A stretch of DNA of 64,000 nt from the NCBI GenBank assembly GCA_026874595.1, contig CM049322.1, positions 2,091,900-2,155,899 on the forward strand, given 5' to 3'. This DNA is from Sipunculus nudus. Its lineage: Eukaryota > Annelida > Sipuncula > Golfingiida > Sipunculidae. Shown piece after piece: positions 10,190-22,000 of this stretch. Position 1 is the first letter of the stretch; the number at the start of each line of letters is the position of its first letter. Made by a program: the position numbers and the translations under genes. The notes below the pieces were generated by a model. It saw only the letters and a program-made list of their open reading frames with translations, was not told the DNA's origin and did not search any database.

Positions 10190-11325
10190 CATCTTTGTCT
10201 CGTTAATCAACAAGGCGTGATACTGAAAACATGTGGTCCCACTTGACACAACCATCAAATATCTAAGGCCCGATACTGAAAACATGTGGTACCACTGGAC
10301 TTAACCATCTAATATCTAAGGCTTGATACTGAAAACATGTGGTACCACTGGACACAACCATCAAATATCTAAGGCTTGATACTGAAAACAAGTTGTACCA
10401 CTTAACACAACCATCAAATATCTAAGGCTTGATACTGAAAACATGTGGTCCCACTTGACACAACCATCAAATATCTAAGGCGTGATACTGAAAACATGTG
10501 GTCCCACTTGACACAACCATCAAATATCTAAGGCGTGATACTGAAAACATGTGGTCCCACTTGACACAACCATCAAATATCTAAGGCGTGATACTGAAAA
10601 CATGTGGTCCCACTTGACACAACCATCAAATATCTAAGGCGTGATACTGAAAACATGTGGTCCCACTTGACACAACCATCAAATATCTAAGGCGTGATAC
10701 TGAAAACATGTGGTCCCACTTGACACAACCATCAAATATCTAAGGCGTGATACTGAAAACATGTGGTCCCACTTGACACAACCATCAAATATCTAAGGCG
10801 TGATACTGAAAACATGTGGTCCCACTTGACACAACCATCAAATATCTAAGGCGTGATACTGAAAACATGTGGTACCACTGGACATAACCATCAAATATCT
10901 AAGGCCCGATACTGAAAACATGTGGTACCACTGGACATAACCATCAAATATCTAAGGCCCGATACTGAAAACATGTGGTACCACTGGACATAACTATCAA
11001 ATATCTAAGGCTTGATACTGAAAACATGTGGTACCACTTAACACAACCATCAAATATCTTAGGCCTGATACTGATAACGTGTTACCACCGGACACACCCA
11101 TCAAATATCTAAGGCGTGATACTGAAAACATGTGGTACCACTGGACACAACCATCAAATATCTAAGGCTTGATACTGAAAACAAGTGGTACCACTTAACA
11201 CAACCATCAAATATCTTAGGCCTGATACTGATAACGTGTTACCACCGGACACACCCATCAAATATCTAAGGCGTGATACTGAAAACAAGTGGTACCACCA
11301 GACACACCCATCAAATATCTAAAAT
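10190..11325. repeat. 53-bp minisatellite, about 21 copies
   Basis: The monomer contains AAGGCGTGATACTGAAAACA, TGTGGTCCCACTTGACACAA and CCATCAAATATCT. Copies 5-12 are almost identical (GGCGTGATA, GGTCCCACTTG). The flanking copies carry GGCTTGATA or GGCCCGATA with GGTACCACTGG. This shows recent homogenisation of the centre and older edges. Confidence 0.95.
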
Positions 11326-12936
11326 TAAGCCATTACCTTATATACCGGGCGAAAATCTCTGATTTGTTTTATATATTTCTGGAACTTACATAAGTCACAC
11401 CTGATATGACTCATAGAAGAATTACTACGCGTGCACCAGGTGCCTCATTTTCAACTGTTTTTTTTTTTGTTTCAGGAGAAAGAAAAAAATGTTTTGTCCT
11501 TATTAGGGATTTGATAGCTGTCCTCAGGTAGTTGGGCAGTTTCATATAAATGTTTGACATGATGCATTGTTTAGTTCTGTTAGCGATGATTATAGTTACG
11601 ACAATTTATGAGGTATGAGCTGTCAGATGCCGACCAAAAAGAATGACTGTTGAATTCTTATCAATTTAGGAGCTCATACAAATACAACTTTGAACCGCAT
11701 ACATATATAGCCTATTGGCAATGTGTCATAGGATTCACGACTATAAACAACAATATAACATGTACAGAAACCGTACCACACACACGGGGCCCATTTAAGG
11801 ACTAACATATTCTTTACTGTCACATGACAGTTGAAAAAGCAATCACTCCTTATCGGAAATTTGATATTCATGAATCAAGAATGTAGACAGAAGGCAATAT
11901 TATTAGATTGAATCACCGATAGCCGAGGTTGAACAGATGTGGTCCCGATGTCGTTCCGAATTCACCCGGGCTTACCCCGAGAAGTAAATACAAAGAACCA
12001 ATTTCCAATCCCGGTGAAATCACGATATTAAGCAATGTCTGCAAGATCTTACGATGTACTCCGGGTAGTAACCGACGTTTACTAAAGTCTGCCAAGATTT
12101 TCAGTTTTAACAGACGTCTACCGAGGTGTGCAGATGTATTCCGATGAGATCCGATGTTATACCGATATCAACTTGATGTCAAACGGATCCTTGAACTATC
12201 GAAAATGGTTTAGCTTGTTAAAATGTTCCAATGTCATTGAAATGTTACTTGTCCTCTCGATGTTACCCATGTTTCAGGACCAATCCTTATGTGATTCCGG
12301 ATGACAAGCCCGTGTTCCATCGGGACAAATAGGGCACGACATCGTCCATGTGTGAGCCAGCTCTTACCAACAATCATGAACAGACAGGAAAGACGGTTGA
12401 TGTAGGCTGCCCTCACTTTAACACCTTTGTGTGTATTTAAATAGATCCCTGATTGTTCTGTGTATTGTATGCATAGTATATACTCATCGATAACATATTC
12501 CATAAAAATAACAGCTATATGCTAACCGAGACATTTATCCAGATGAAACACACACACACAAAATATATACTTACGAAACATACATCCTCAAAAAACATTT
12601 AAACCTCTTACTGAATGTTGACCGGTAGCGTCGTCACATAACCCAGTCATACACTGAAATTTATATTTAATCTAAATTTAGTCCTGTTTCATCTCATTAG
12701 TCTCTTACATTTTGACCCTTACCTTATTGTGAATAAATCTGACGTTTTAGGAATGATACGAACAAAAAGCGATAAAGGCGTAACCACAAGAGTTTGTAAC
12801 GGCACTTCGGACATGCAGGTACTTGATGGCCGCCCCAGTCCACATGAGTGGCCAAGCGTGATTGTAAGGTCACCTTGTAGTCAAATATCTTAGACCTGTA
12901 CCCTTGACCCCAATAACAACGTAACCATGTTACAAC
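11326..12936. other. Unassigned intergenic sequence
   Basis: About 1.6 kb. A patch at about 11930-12190 has a loose CCGATG/CCGA-rich rhythm with no clear period. No gene or RNA is recognised; short frames lack signatures. Confidence 0.5.
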
Positions 12937-14662
12937 TAGACATTTCTTGGCACCGCAGGTGCCAGAGTATCCCCAGACATAGAGGCCCCCCCTTTAAGAA
13001 TAGACCCCCATTTTTAGCAGCATATACTGACACTTGGCATATTTATTGTTTCTTCCATCTAACAATCCACAATCTTGTTGAAGATGTTGGTCCTGTGACC
13101 TTGATCTTTTTAAAGATGTGTCCTGTGACCTTGACCTTTGGCCTCATGACCCCAAAATCAATTCTGGTCTTGCCTTTCCAATGGGACATATACAAGTCAA
13201 GTTTGAAATCCATACATCAATAAAAGCAGGAATTATCATCCAGAAACTAATTTTTGGTCAGATGGCTCCTGTGACCTTCACCTTTGACCTATTGACCTCT
13301 AAATTGATAGGGGTCTTCCACTCTTGGTAGGTGAACTATATGTGCAAGATGAAAGATCTAGGATGAATTGTTTGGCTGAAAATGCATCCACAATCTTTTT
13401 AAAGAGGTTTCCTGTGACCTTGACCTTTGACCTTATGACCCCAAAATCAACTCGGGTCTTGCTTTTCCAATGGGTCAAATTCAAGTCAAGTTTGAAATCC
13501 ATACATCAATAAAAGAAGGAATTATCACCCAGAAACTAATTTTTGGACAGATGGCTCCTGTGACCTTCACCTTTGACCTTGTGACCTCAAAATTGATAGT
13601 GTTCTTCCTCTCTTGGCAGGTGAACTATATGTGCAAGATGAAAGATCTGACATGAAATGTTTGGCTGAAAATGCATCCACAATCTTTTTAAGATGTGTCC
13701 TGTGACCTTGACCTTTGACCTCATGACCCCAAAATCAATTGGAGTCTTGCTTTTTCAATGGAACATATATAAGTCAAGTTTGAAATCAATACATCATTAA
13801 AAGCAGGAATTATCATCCAGAAACTAATTTTTGGACAGATAGCTCCTGTGGCCTTGACCTTTGACCTTGTGACCCATAAATTTATATGGATCATCCACTA
13901 GTGGCAAGTGAGCTATATATTCAAGATGGAAGACCTAGGATGAAAGTTTGGCTTAAAATGCATCCACAGTATCTTTTAAAATGCCAGTCAAGTGACCTTG
14001 ACCTTTGACCTCATGACTTTAGAACCTATAGGGTTCTTACTTTAGTGGTGGGCCATACATAAGTCATGTTTGAAATCCATATGGCTATCAACACTGGAGA
14101 TATCATAAGAGGTGTGTGATTTTCACTATATATGGCAATATTCAAGGTCAAGGCCACTATCATAGGAAAGGTCATGACCCCAATTTAAATAAACATCATC
14201 CCATAACCCATACCTATGTATATGCATAATATAAAAGAAATTTGTCCATTAGTTTTTGACTTATAATGCTCACAGTACTGTAAGGTGGCAATTTTGGGGG
14301 TATTAAACGGCACGAAAACAAGTAAAGAATAATAGGTGGCGCCACCAGTTTCTGGAACATGACAACCCTATCCATGATCTTCCATCAACTTGATTTTGGG
14401 ATAAATCCTTCTTGAGATATTAAAGAATTTGTGTGATTTTCCCCAAAATTGGACCTATTCAAGGTCAAGGACACTCTCCTAGTAAAGGTCATGACCTCAT
14501 TTTAAATAGGCGTCGTCCTCTTACCCATATCTATACATATACCAAATTTGGTAAAGTTCCGTGAAATATTTTTTGGGTTATCGCGCCAACAAGATTTATA
14601 TGCGGCGGCGGGACCGGTATGAAAACATAGTATCCCCCGACTTTGTCTGGGGATACAATAAA
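12937..14662. mobile_element. Non-autonomous TIR element with internal tandem units rich in TGACCT
   Basis: The left end has GGCACCGCAGGTGCC followed by GTATCCCCAGACATAG. The right end reads TATCCCCCGACTTTGTCTGGGGATAC, whose reverse complement starts GTATCCCCAGACAAAG, so the ends are inverted repeats. Inside, a unit of about 300 bp recurs about four times, each with CCTGTGACCTTGACCTTTG, a line of CCCCAAAATCAATT, and AAATGCATCCACAATC. The right part carries GGTGGCGCCACC at 14335-14346. There is no transposase frame. A second copy lies at 46447-48260 and a third, shorter one at 53580-54420. Confidence 0.75.
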
Positions 14663-14989
14663 CTCTTTTTTTTATCTACTGAATTACTTTTACTGCTAAA
14701 CCTTTCGCAAATTTTGTTTGGCATTTGGCGATGAGCAAGGTAATCGTATTCTATCAATGCAAGTTCCTTTCGCAATGGGCTACTCAGCTGTGAAAATAAA
14801 GTCATTAAGAAGACACACTACAGAGTGATAATATATACTGTGCCCTCGTAACATCATGGTAGACGAGAGCTTAGGGTAAAGCCAACAGAGTCGGGAACCT
14901 GAGAGCTGTTGTGGGTGGTGACACATGTGCTGGTTGGTTCTGGTTTGACCGTTTGAGATCAGATATTTTGTAATTTAATTTAATTGCTG

Positions 14990-15400
14990 AGGTCAGTGAT
15001 AACGTGCGACTAACCTAGAACAGTGATAGCGTGTGGCTTACTGAAATCAGTGAAAACGTACGGCTAATTGAGAACAGAATAACGTAAGGCTTACAGAGAT
15101 CAGTGATAACGTACGGCTAATTGGAATCAGAATAACGTACGCCTTACTGAGATCCGGGACAATTATACGGCTTATTACGATCAGTGTTAACGTATGGCTT
15201 ATTACGACCAGTGTTAACTTTTGGCTTATTACGATTAGTGTTAACGTATGGCTTATTACGATCAGTGTTAACGTATGGCTTATTACGATCAGTGTTAACG
15301 TATGGCTTATTGCGATCAGCAATAACGTCCGGTTTACTGAGCTCAGAGAAAAGATGGACTTATTGAGACCCTGGTTATCGTGCGGGTTATTGAGATAATT
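14990..15400. repeat. 27-bp minisatellite, degenerate at the left
   Basis: The unit is GATCAGTGTTAACGTATGGC then TTATTAC. It is clearest at 15178-15320 and decays leftwards into GATAACGTACGGCTAATT variants. Confidence 0.85.
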
Positions 15401-15439
15401 GAGTTCACCCGGGATAAGGTACGGCTCTTTGTAAGGCTT

Positions 15440-15560
15440 CTTAAGGTCATCCGGGATAATGTACAGCCTCATGAGGTCATCAGGAATAATGTATAGCCTC
15501 ATGAGGTCATCCGGGATACTGTATAGCCTCATGAGGTCATCCGGAATAACGCGAGGGCTT
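15440..15560. repeat. 30-bp minisatellite, about 4 copies
   Basis: The unit is ATGAGGTCATCCGGGATAAT plus GTATAGCCTC. It sits directly after the 27-bp array and shares the words GGATAA, GTA and GGCT with it, so the two may be related. Confidence 0.85.
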
Positions 15561-15599
15561 TTTAGACTTAACCTAATGTACGGCTTATTGAAAGCCTGT

Positions 15600-15870
15600 G
15601 AAAAGGTGAACCATGATTTATATATAACTGTCTTTGTACGGGAAGTACATTCATCTCCCCTCTGTCCCTGTGGTGATGCAGAACAGACGATCGAACATGT
15701 ACTCCAGGACTGCAGGGACCACCAGCCACTAAGGGAACAGAGCTGGCTAACACTAACCACGACCATAATAACTTCAGAAGACCACACATTTCATCAGAAG
15801 AACCAAACTTCCAGTGTGACGGCGATCGACAAGAAGAAGACAAGAAGAAGAAGGGGAAGAACATGTAATT
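15600..15870 (+). pseudogene. Retrotransposon polyprotein remnant (C-terminal, after the RNase H region)
   Basis: The plus-strand frame contains SPLCPCGDAEQTIEHVLQDC, then RDHQPLREQSW. The spacing C-x-C-G-x(2)-E-x(4)-H-x(4)-C is the zinc-knuckle-like tail seen after the RNase H region of many non-LTR retrotransposon polyproteins. No reverse transcriptase or RNase H motif can be read upstream, where the frame runs into a 30-bp minisatellite. This is a short stranded fragment; the class cannot be assigned further. Confidence 0.55.
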
Positions 15871-17144
15871 TTAGGACAAGTGTCAAGACTGCATTAATAT
15901 TTTCGAAGAGTCCGTGCCTACTCTTGGCCGCTTATAAGGGTATAATTAACAACTCGCGAGACAACATGGTGCCTAGTATATTGTCATGGGACTTCATTTT
16001 CGGTCGAGACTACACAGCATACAGCACAGTGATATACAACATAGTATAACGCGTACCGCATTGAAAGAAAACGTGATAACTTCATGTTTCAACTGAGGTT
16101 AAAATATGCCCGACACTCACACAAATTGACCGTTTGTGTATTGCATACCCTGGATATATGAAATAATATATAAATTATATGATGTTACATGCGATGCCGT
16201 CATGTGGATAGCGATCTGTTGTAAGACAACCAGCCTTGTGACACAGTAATGTGCCCTCATTGTGAATCAGGCCACAGGGCCGATTACATTACCCGGGCAG
16301 ATGAAAATAGTTCCGTCAGTTTAACACTGGGGGATACATCAGCTGATTTTAGCAGTTCAGTTTGTGGTGACTTTTGAACTTGCTCCAGGTATGACCGTAT
16401 TCATCTGGTTTATATTGACACATTTTTTGTCTGCAACAATATAAAACCCCCGTGACCCTGTTGATGACGAATCTGCATGCGTGATTCTCGTTGTGGTAGT
16501 TATGATATAATAGCTGTTCAATTACGCAAAGGCTTAATCTTCAAAAAATCGAAACTTACACAGACATACATTTGACGATGACTTCTTACAAGGAGACTAT
16601 AATTTATTTAGGTTCGTATGTGTGTAGGACTGTCTTTTATTTTTTTAGCTTTAAATACTTGTATTTATTAATCCCAATAAAAGAAACTCCTGTAAAGGTT
16701 AATTTTCACTGTAGATTATAATGCGATATATGAATTTTTATCTGTCTTTAACGAGATGTTCTTTTTATATTTCTCCATTTTGACGGAAATAGGTCTTTAA
16801 TTTGATAATGTATGCCCTCTGTAATACGAACATTCGAGTCACTATGTCAAACTTCTAAAAAGGAATCATTAGTAACCGGTGTATATCAGGATAATAACTT
16901 ATTTGTGTATAACAAACATTTTGTATAATTAGTATGAGTATAATCAGTATAATTAGCTTATGAGCTGATACCAGAGAGGTTCATCTCCCCATCCTGTCAC
17001 TCGTATACCAAATAAGTATTAAAGTTCTGTTTTCTTTCAGAAAAGTTAGAGTAATAAGTGTTCGCAAAATCAAAGATCGACTGTTGTTCGCACCGAAATG
17101 TAAACTAGAAATACAGTGTGTAACTACATCTGTTAGATGTATAT
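15871..17144. other. Unassigned intergenic sequence
   Basis: AT-rich, with no array, RNA gene or signature-bearing frame visible. Confidence 0.5.
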
Positions 17145-17235
17145 GCTGGCTTCTGTGGCTCAGGGCTAGAGCGCAGGACTCAAAGCCGAGCGATCATTAG
17201 TAAGAACCTCAGCGTTCCATTCAATCTTTCCCATC
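17145..17235 (+). mobile_element. Degenerate tRNA-like (SINE head) sequence
   Basis: TGGCTCAGGGCTAGAGCG matches a pol III A box with its D-arm context. About 45 nt later CAGCGTTCCATTC is a damaged B box. The anticodon arm is not intact, so this is a decayed tRNA-derived sequence, not a tRNA gene. Confidence 0.4.
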
Positions 17236-17274
17236 ATAGGGATAAGCCCATAAAGTCACAAATTACAAATCAGA

Positions 17275-17410
17275 ACACGGACACAAACGAAAAACACGGA
17301 CACACTAAAAACACGGACATAGACTAAAAACACGGAAACAGACTCAAACACGGACACTGACTTTAAAACGGACACAGATTAAAAACACGGACACAGACAA
17401 AACACGAAGC
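17275..17410. repeat. Degenerate repeat of about 22 bp, AAAAACACGGACACAGACT
   Basis: Six or so loose copies, each with the core ACACGGACA. Confidence 0.75.
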
Positions 17411-17771
17411 CTTGTTTCATATACAGCCTAGTAATCTCACACTTGAACCACATATTACACATTATATATTGTATACTACACATTATAAGTTGTGTATTCT
17501 ACATTTTATATTACACATTATATTTTCTAGCAGTAGTTTCATAATTTCAACATGTAAACTGTGACATCAAGGTTTTATTGTACATGCAAAATGATAGGCT
17601 CCTTGAGCGGCTACAAGAAACTGGGAGTGATAAACCTGTCTTGGTTAGAGAACGGCGCGTGATGAGACACGAGAGTACGAAATGGACAGAACCTGTAGTT
17701 TCAGATGGACGTATCACAAAGTTTACATCTAAATAGCACTCGTTTAGCACCACCCACAAATCCTAAAATAA

Positions 17772-17772
<1 letters not shown>

Positions 17773-17814
<42 letters not shown>
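17773..17814. repeat. (TA)n microsatellite
   Basis: About 21 TA units, immediately left of a tRNA-like sequence. Confidence 0.95.
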
Positions 17815-17818
<4 letters not shown>

Positions 17819-17979
17819 AACGGGGTGACATTAAAGCGGAGCGAACTGTCTCGCTAGTGAAGCTTGCTTTGCTGAGCGAAGCGGTTGGTTCGCCAGACTT
17901 GTGCGTCACCGACCTGGGTTCGACTCCCGGATCGGCCCAGGATTTTTCCCCTCAACAATTTGTCTTCATAACAATATAT

Positions 17980-18023
<44 letters not shown>
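17815..18023 (+). mobile_element. tRNA-derived SINE with a (TA)n tail
   Basis: TGAGCGAAGCGGTTGG fits an A box, and GACCTGGGTTCGACTCCCGG holds a perfect B box (GGTTCGACTCC) about 45 nt later. A short AT-rich tail ends in (TA)n at 17987-18023. The tRNA-like fold is incomplete at the acceptor stem, so a SINE is more likely than a tRNA gene. Confidence 0.6.
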
Positions 18024-18027
<4 letters not shown>

Positions 18028-19029
18028 ATATATCAGATTACAGAAGATCGCGAAATGTCATGGCATTTTTTTATTTTAAGACTTCAAATATTCCATACAG
18101 TTTAAACATCAAAACAAAAGTGGCCGACCCCATGGAGATCGGATAAACGGGGAGTTACAGTATATAAGGTTAGCTCACCGACGTTGTGATTGTTCGTTGT
18201 GGGTTCCGTGTACCTCCTTATCCGCGTCATTTTTTTTTCTCTGTCTGTTGAGGATTCCTTTTATATATCCACGTGATCAGCGAGGTCTGAAACGTGAGCC
18301 CCGGGGCTAATAACCATACATTATGGACTCTGAACGTTTGTCACCCTCAGTGACATGTACACACGCTCAACCGCAGACGACAGTTTTTGATGACGCGCAC
18401 GTGCACGCGTGAGCCTCAGTTTCGTTTCTTTACAGGCTGTATGTTATTTGCATTTAAACTCACACTTCACTCAGCAATAGTTTAAATAATCTGACTTCAA
18501 TAATATAAGCGCTATTTAGTGTTAGTGACGGCGGCCTTCTCGTCCTGGCCGGGACCAGCTGATCACGCGCGGCTAGGTGTGTTTGTTATCTCTGCACAGA
18601 CGCGTGTTATACCACATGGCGGGGCTCACCGTCACATAACAGGCGACACTCTCACCCCACGTATAAAAAACAACCTGAATTTACCCATAATCCAACACTC
18701 CACTCACGGTAAAATAAAAACTGCTGTATCATTTTTATTACAAATTTCCCGTATCCGTCGAATGATCTTTGCTCTTCCAGGTCATGGCCGTATCCCTGAA
18801 CTTACCGAGATAAGTGAGCTTTCCCTGAATGATGGTACATATATACATAATGTATATGTTATCATCGGCTGTCGTTCGCTCCGCAAGCGACCCTAAAGAT
18901 ACGGGCTGTATGGACTCAGGCGAGACTCACCACACAACGAATAATTAATTTTGTAAGTAAAACAGGGTCCTTTCCTTTGAAAAAATTGACTTTTCGTGAA
19001 ATTAATTTTAGAAAATTGTATAGAAAAGC
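18024..19029. other. Unassigned, relatively GC-rich patch
   Basis: The stretch at about 18290-18660 is richer in G+C and CpG than its surroundings (GATGACGCGCACGTGCACGC, for example). A plus-strand frame of 125 codons at 18519-18896 has no recognisable domain. It could be a promoter region or upstream exon of a gene not otherwise visible, but nothing proves it. Confidence 0.35.
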
Positions 19030-22000
19030 ATTGATTCAGGTGGCGGCGTTCGGTAGTGTCCAGATGCAACTGGTAGTGTCTAGAGGTGGAGGTAGCGTCT
19101 GGAGGTGGAGGTAGTGTCTATAGAGGTGGAGGTAGTGTCTATAGAGGTGGAGGTAGTGTCTATAGAGGTGGAGGTAGTGTCTATTGAGGTGAAGGTAGTG
19201 TCTATAGAGGTGGAGGTAGTGTCTATAGAGGTGGAGGTAGTTTCTAGAGGTTGAGGTAGTGTCTAGAGGTGGAGGTAGTGTCCAAAGGTGGAGGTAGTGT
19301 GTGGAGGTGGAGGTAGTGTCTGGAGGTGGAGGTAGTGTCCAAAGGTGGAAGTAGTGTGTGGAGGTTGAAGTAGTGTCTATAGAGGTGGAGGTAGTGTATA
19401 GAGGTGAAGGTAGTGTCTATAGAGGTGGAGGTAGTGTCTAGAGGTGGAGGTAGTGTCTAGAGGTGGAGGTAGTGTCAAGAGGTGGAGGTAGTGTCTAGAG
19501 GTGGAGGTAGTTTCTGGAGGTGGAGGTAGTGTCTAGAGGTGGAGGTAGTGTCTAGAGGTGGAGGTAGTGTCTAGAGGTGGAGGTAGTGTGTGGAGGTTGA
19601 GGTGGTGTGTGGAGGTGGAGGTAGTGTCGGAGGTGGAGGTAGTGTCTGTAGGTGGAGGTAGCGTCTAGAGGTGGAGGTAGTGTGTATAAAGGTGGAGGTA
19701 GTGTCTAGAGGTTGATGTAGTGTCTATAGAGTTGGAGGTAGTGTCTATAGAGATGGAGGTAGTTTCTAGAGTGAGAGGTAGTGTCTATAGAGGTGGAGGT
19801 AGTGTCTAGAGATGGAGGTAGTGTCTATACATTCGGAGGTAGTGTCTAGAGGTGGAGGTAGTGTCTGTAGGTGGAGGTAGCGTCTAGAGGTGGATGTAGT
19901 GTGTATAAAGGTGGAGGTAGTGTCTAGAGGTTGATGTAGTGTCTATAGAGTTGGAGGTAGTGTCTATAGAGATGGAGGTAGTTTCTAGAGTGAGAGGTAG
20001 TGTCTGCAGGTGGAGGTAGTGTCTAGAGGTTGAGATAGTGTGTGGAGGTGGAGGAAGTGTGTGGAGGTGAAGGTAGTGTTTGGAGGTTCAGGTAGTGTTT
20101 AGAGGTGGAGGTAGTGTCTGGAGGTGGAGGTAGTGTCTGGAGGTGGAGGTAGTGTCTAGAGGTGGAGGAAGTGTCCAGAGGTGAAGGTAGTGTGTGGAGG
20201 TGGAGGTAGTGTCTTGAGATGGAGGTAGTGTGTGCAGGTTGAGGTAGTGTCTATAGATGTTGAGGTAGTGTCTATAGAGGTGGAGGTAGTGTCTAGAGGT
20301 GAATGTAGTGTCTAGAGGTGGAGGAAGTGTCTAGAGGTGAAGGTAGTGTGTGGAGGTGGAGGTAGTATCTTGAGGTGGAGGTAGTGTCTGGAGGTGGAGG
20401 TAGTGTCTAGAGGTGGAGGTAGTGTCTAGAGGTTGAGGTAGTGTCTAGAGGTGGAGGTGGTGTCTAGAGGTGAAGGTAGTGTGTGGAGGTGGAGGTAGTG
20501 TCTGGAGGTGGAGGTAGTGTGTGGAGGTGGAGGTAGTGTCTGGAGGTGGAGGTAGTGTCTAGAGGTGGAGGTAGTGTCTAGAGGTGGAGGTAGTGTCAAG
20601 AGGTGGAGGTAGTGTCTAGAGGTGGAGGTAGTTTCTGGAGGTGGAGGTAGTGCCTAGAGGTGGAGGTAGTGTCTGGGAGTGGAGGTAGTGTCTAGAGGTG
20701 GAGGTAGTGTCTAGAGGTGGAGGTAGTGTGTATAGAGGTGAAGGTAGTGTCTGGAGGTGGAGGTAGTGTCTAGAGGTGGAGGTAGTGTGTGGAGGTGGAG
20801 GTTGTGTGTGGAGGTGGAGGTAGTGTCGGAGGTGGAGGTAGTGTCTGTAGGTGGAGGTAGCGTCTAGAGGTCGAGGTAGTGTGTATAAAGGTGGAGGTAG
20901 TGTCTAGAGGTTGATGTAGTGTCTATAGAGTTGGAGGTAGTGTCTATAGAGATGGAGGTAGTTTCTAGAGTGAGAGGTAGTGTCTATAGAGGTGGAGGTA
21001 GTGTCTAGAGATTGAGGTAGTGTCTATACATTCGGAGGTAGTGTCTAGAGGTGGAGGTAGTGTCTGTAGGTGGAGGTAGCGTCTAGAGGTGGAGGTAGTG
21101 TGTATAAAGGTGGAGGTAGTGTCTAGAGGTTGATGTAGTGTCTATAGAGGTGGAGGTAGTGTCTATAGAGATGGAGGTAGTTTCTAGAGTGAGAGGTAGT
21201 GTCTGGAGGTGGAGGTAGTGTCTAGAGGTTGAGGTAGTGTGGAGGTGGAGGAAGTGTGTGGAGGTGAAGGTAGTGTTTGGAGGTTCAGGTAGTGTTTAGA
21301 GGTGGAGGTAGTGTCTGGAGGTGGAGGTAGTGTCTGGAGGTGGAGGTAGTGTCTAGAGGTGGAGGAAGTGTCCAGAGGTGAAGGTAGTGTGTGGAGGTGG
21401 AGGTAGTGTCTTGAGATGGAGGTAGTGTGTGCAGGTTGAGGTAGTGTCTATAGATGTTGAGGTAGTGTCTATAGAGGTGGAGGTAGTGTCTAGAGGTGAA
21501 TGTAGTGTCTAGAGGTGGAGGAAGTGTCTAGAGGTGAAGGTAGTGTGTGGAGGTGGAGGTAGTATCTTGAGGTGGAGGTAGTGTCTGGAGGTGGAGGTAG
21601 TGTCTAGAGGTGGAGTTAGTGTCTAGAGGTTGAGGTAGTGTCTAGAGGTGGAGGTGGTGTCTAGAGGTGAAGGTAGTGTGTGGAGGTGGAGGTAGTGTCT
21701 GGAGGTAGAGGTAGTGTGTGGAGGTTGAGGTAGTGTCTATAGATGTGGAGGTAGTGTCTATAGAGGTGGCGGTAGTGTCTAGAGGTGAAGGTAGTGTCGA
21801 GAGGTGGAGGAAGTGTCTAAAGGTGAAGGTAGTGTGTGGAGGTGGAGGTAGTATCTTGAGGTGGAGGTAGTGTCTGGAGGTGGAGGTAGTGTCTAGAGGT
21901 GACGGTAGTGTCTAGAGGTGGAGGTAGTGTCTAGAGGTGGAGGGAGTGTCTAGAGGTGGAGGTAGTGTCTAGAGAGGTGAAGGTAGTGTCTAGGGGTGGA

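Noticed and set aside
17145-17235. Functional tRNA gene
   Set aside because: The A box is good, but the B box is damaged and the acceptor stem cannot be paired.
18519-18896. 125-codon plus-strand gene
   Set aside because: No domain, no splice-supported continuation, low-complexity end; kept only as a note in the CpG-patch finding.
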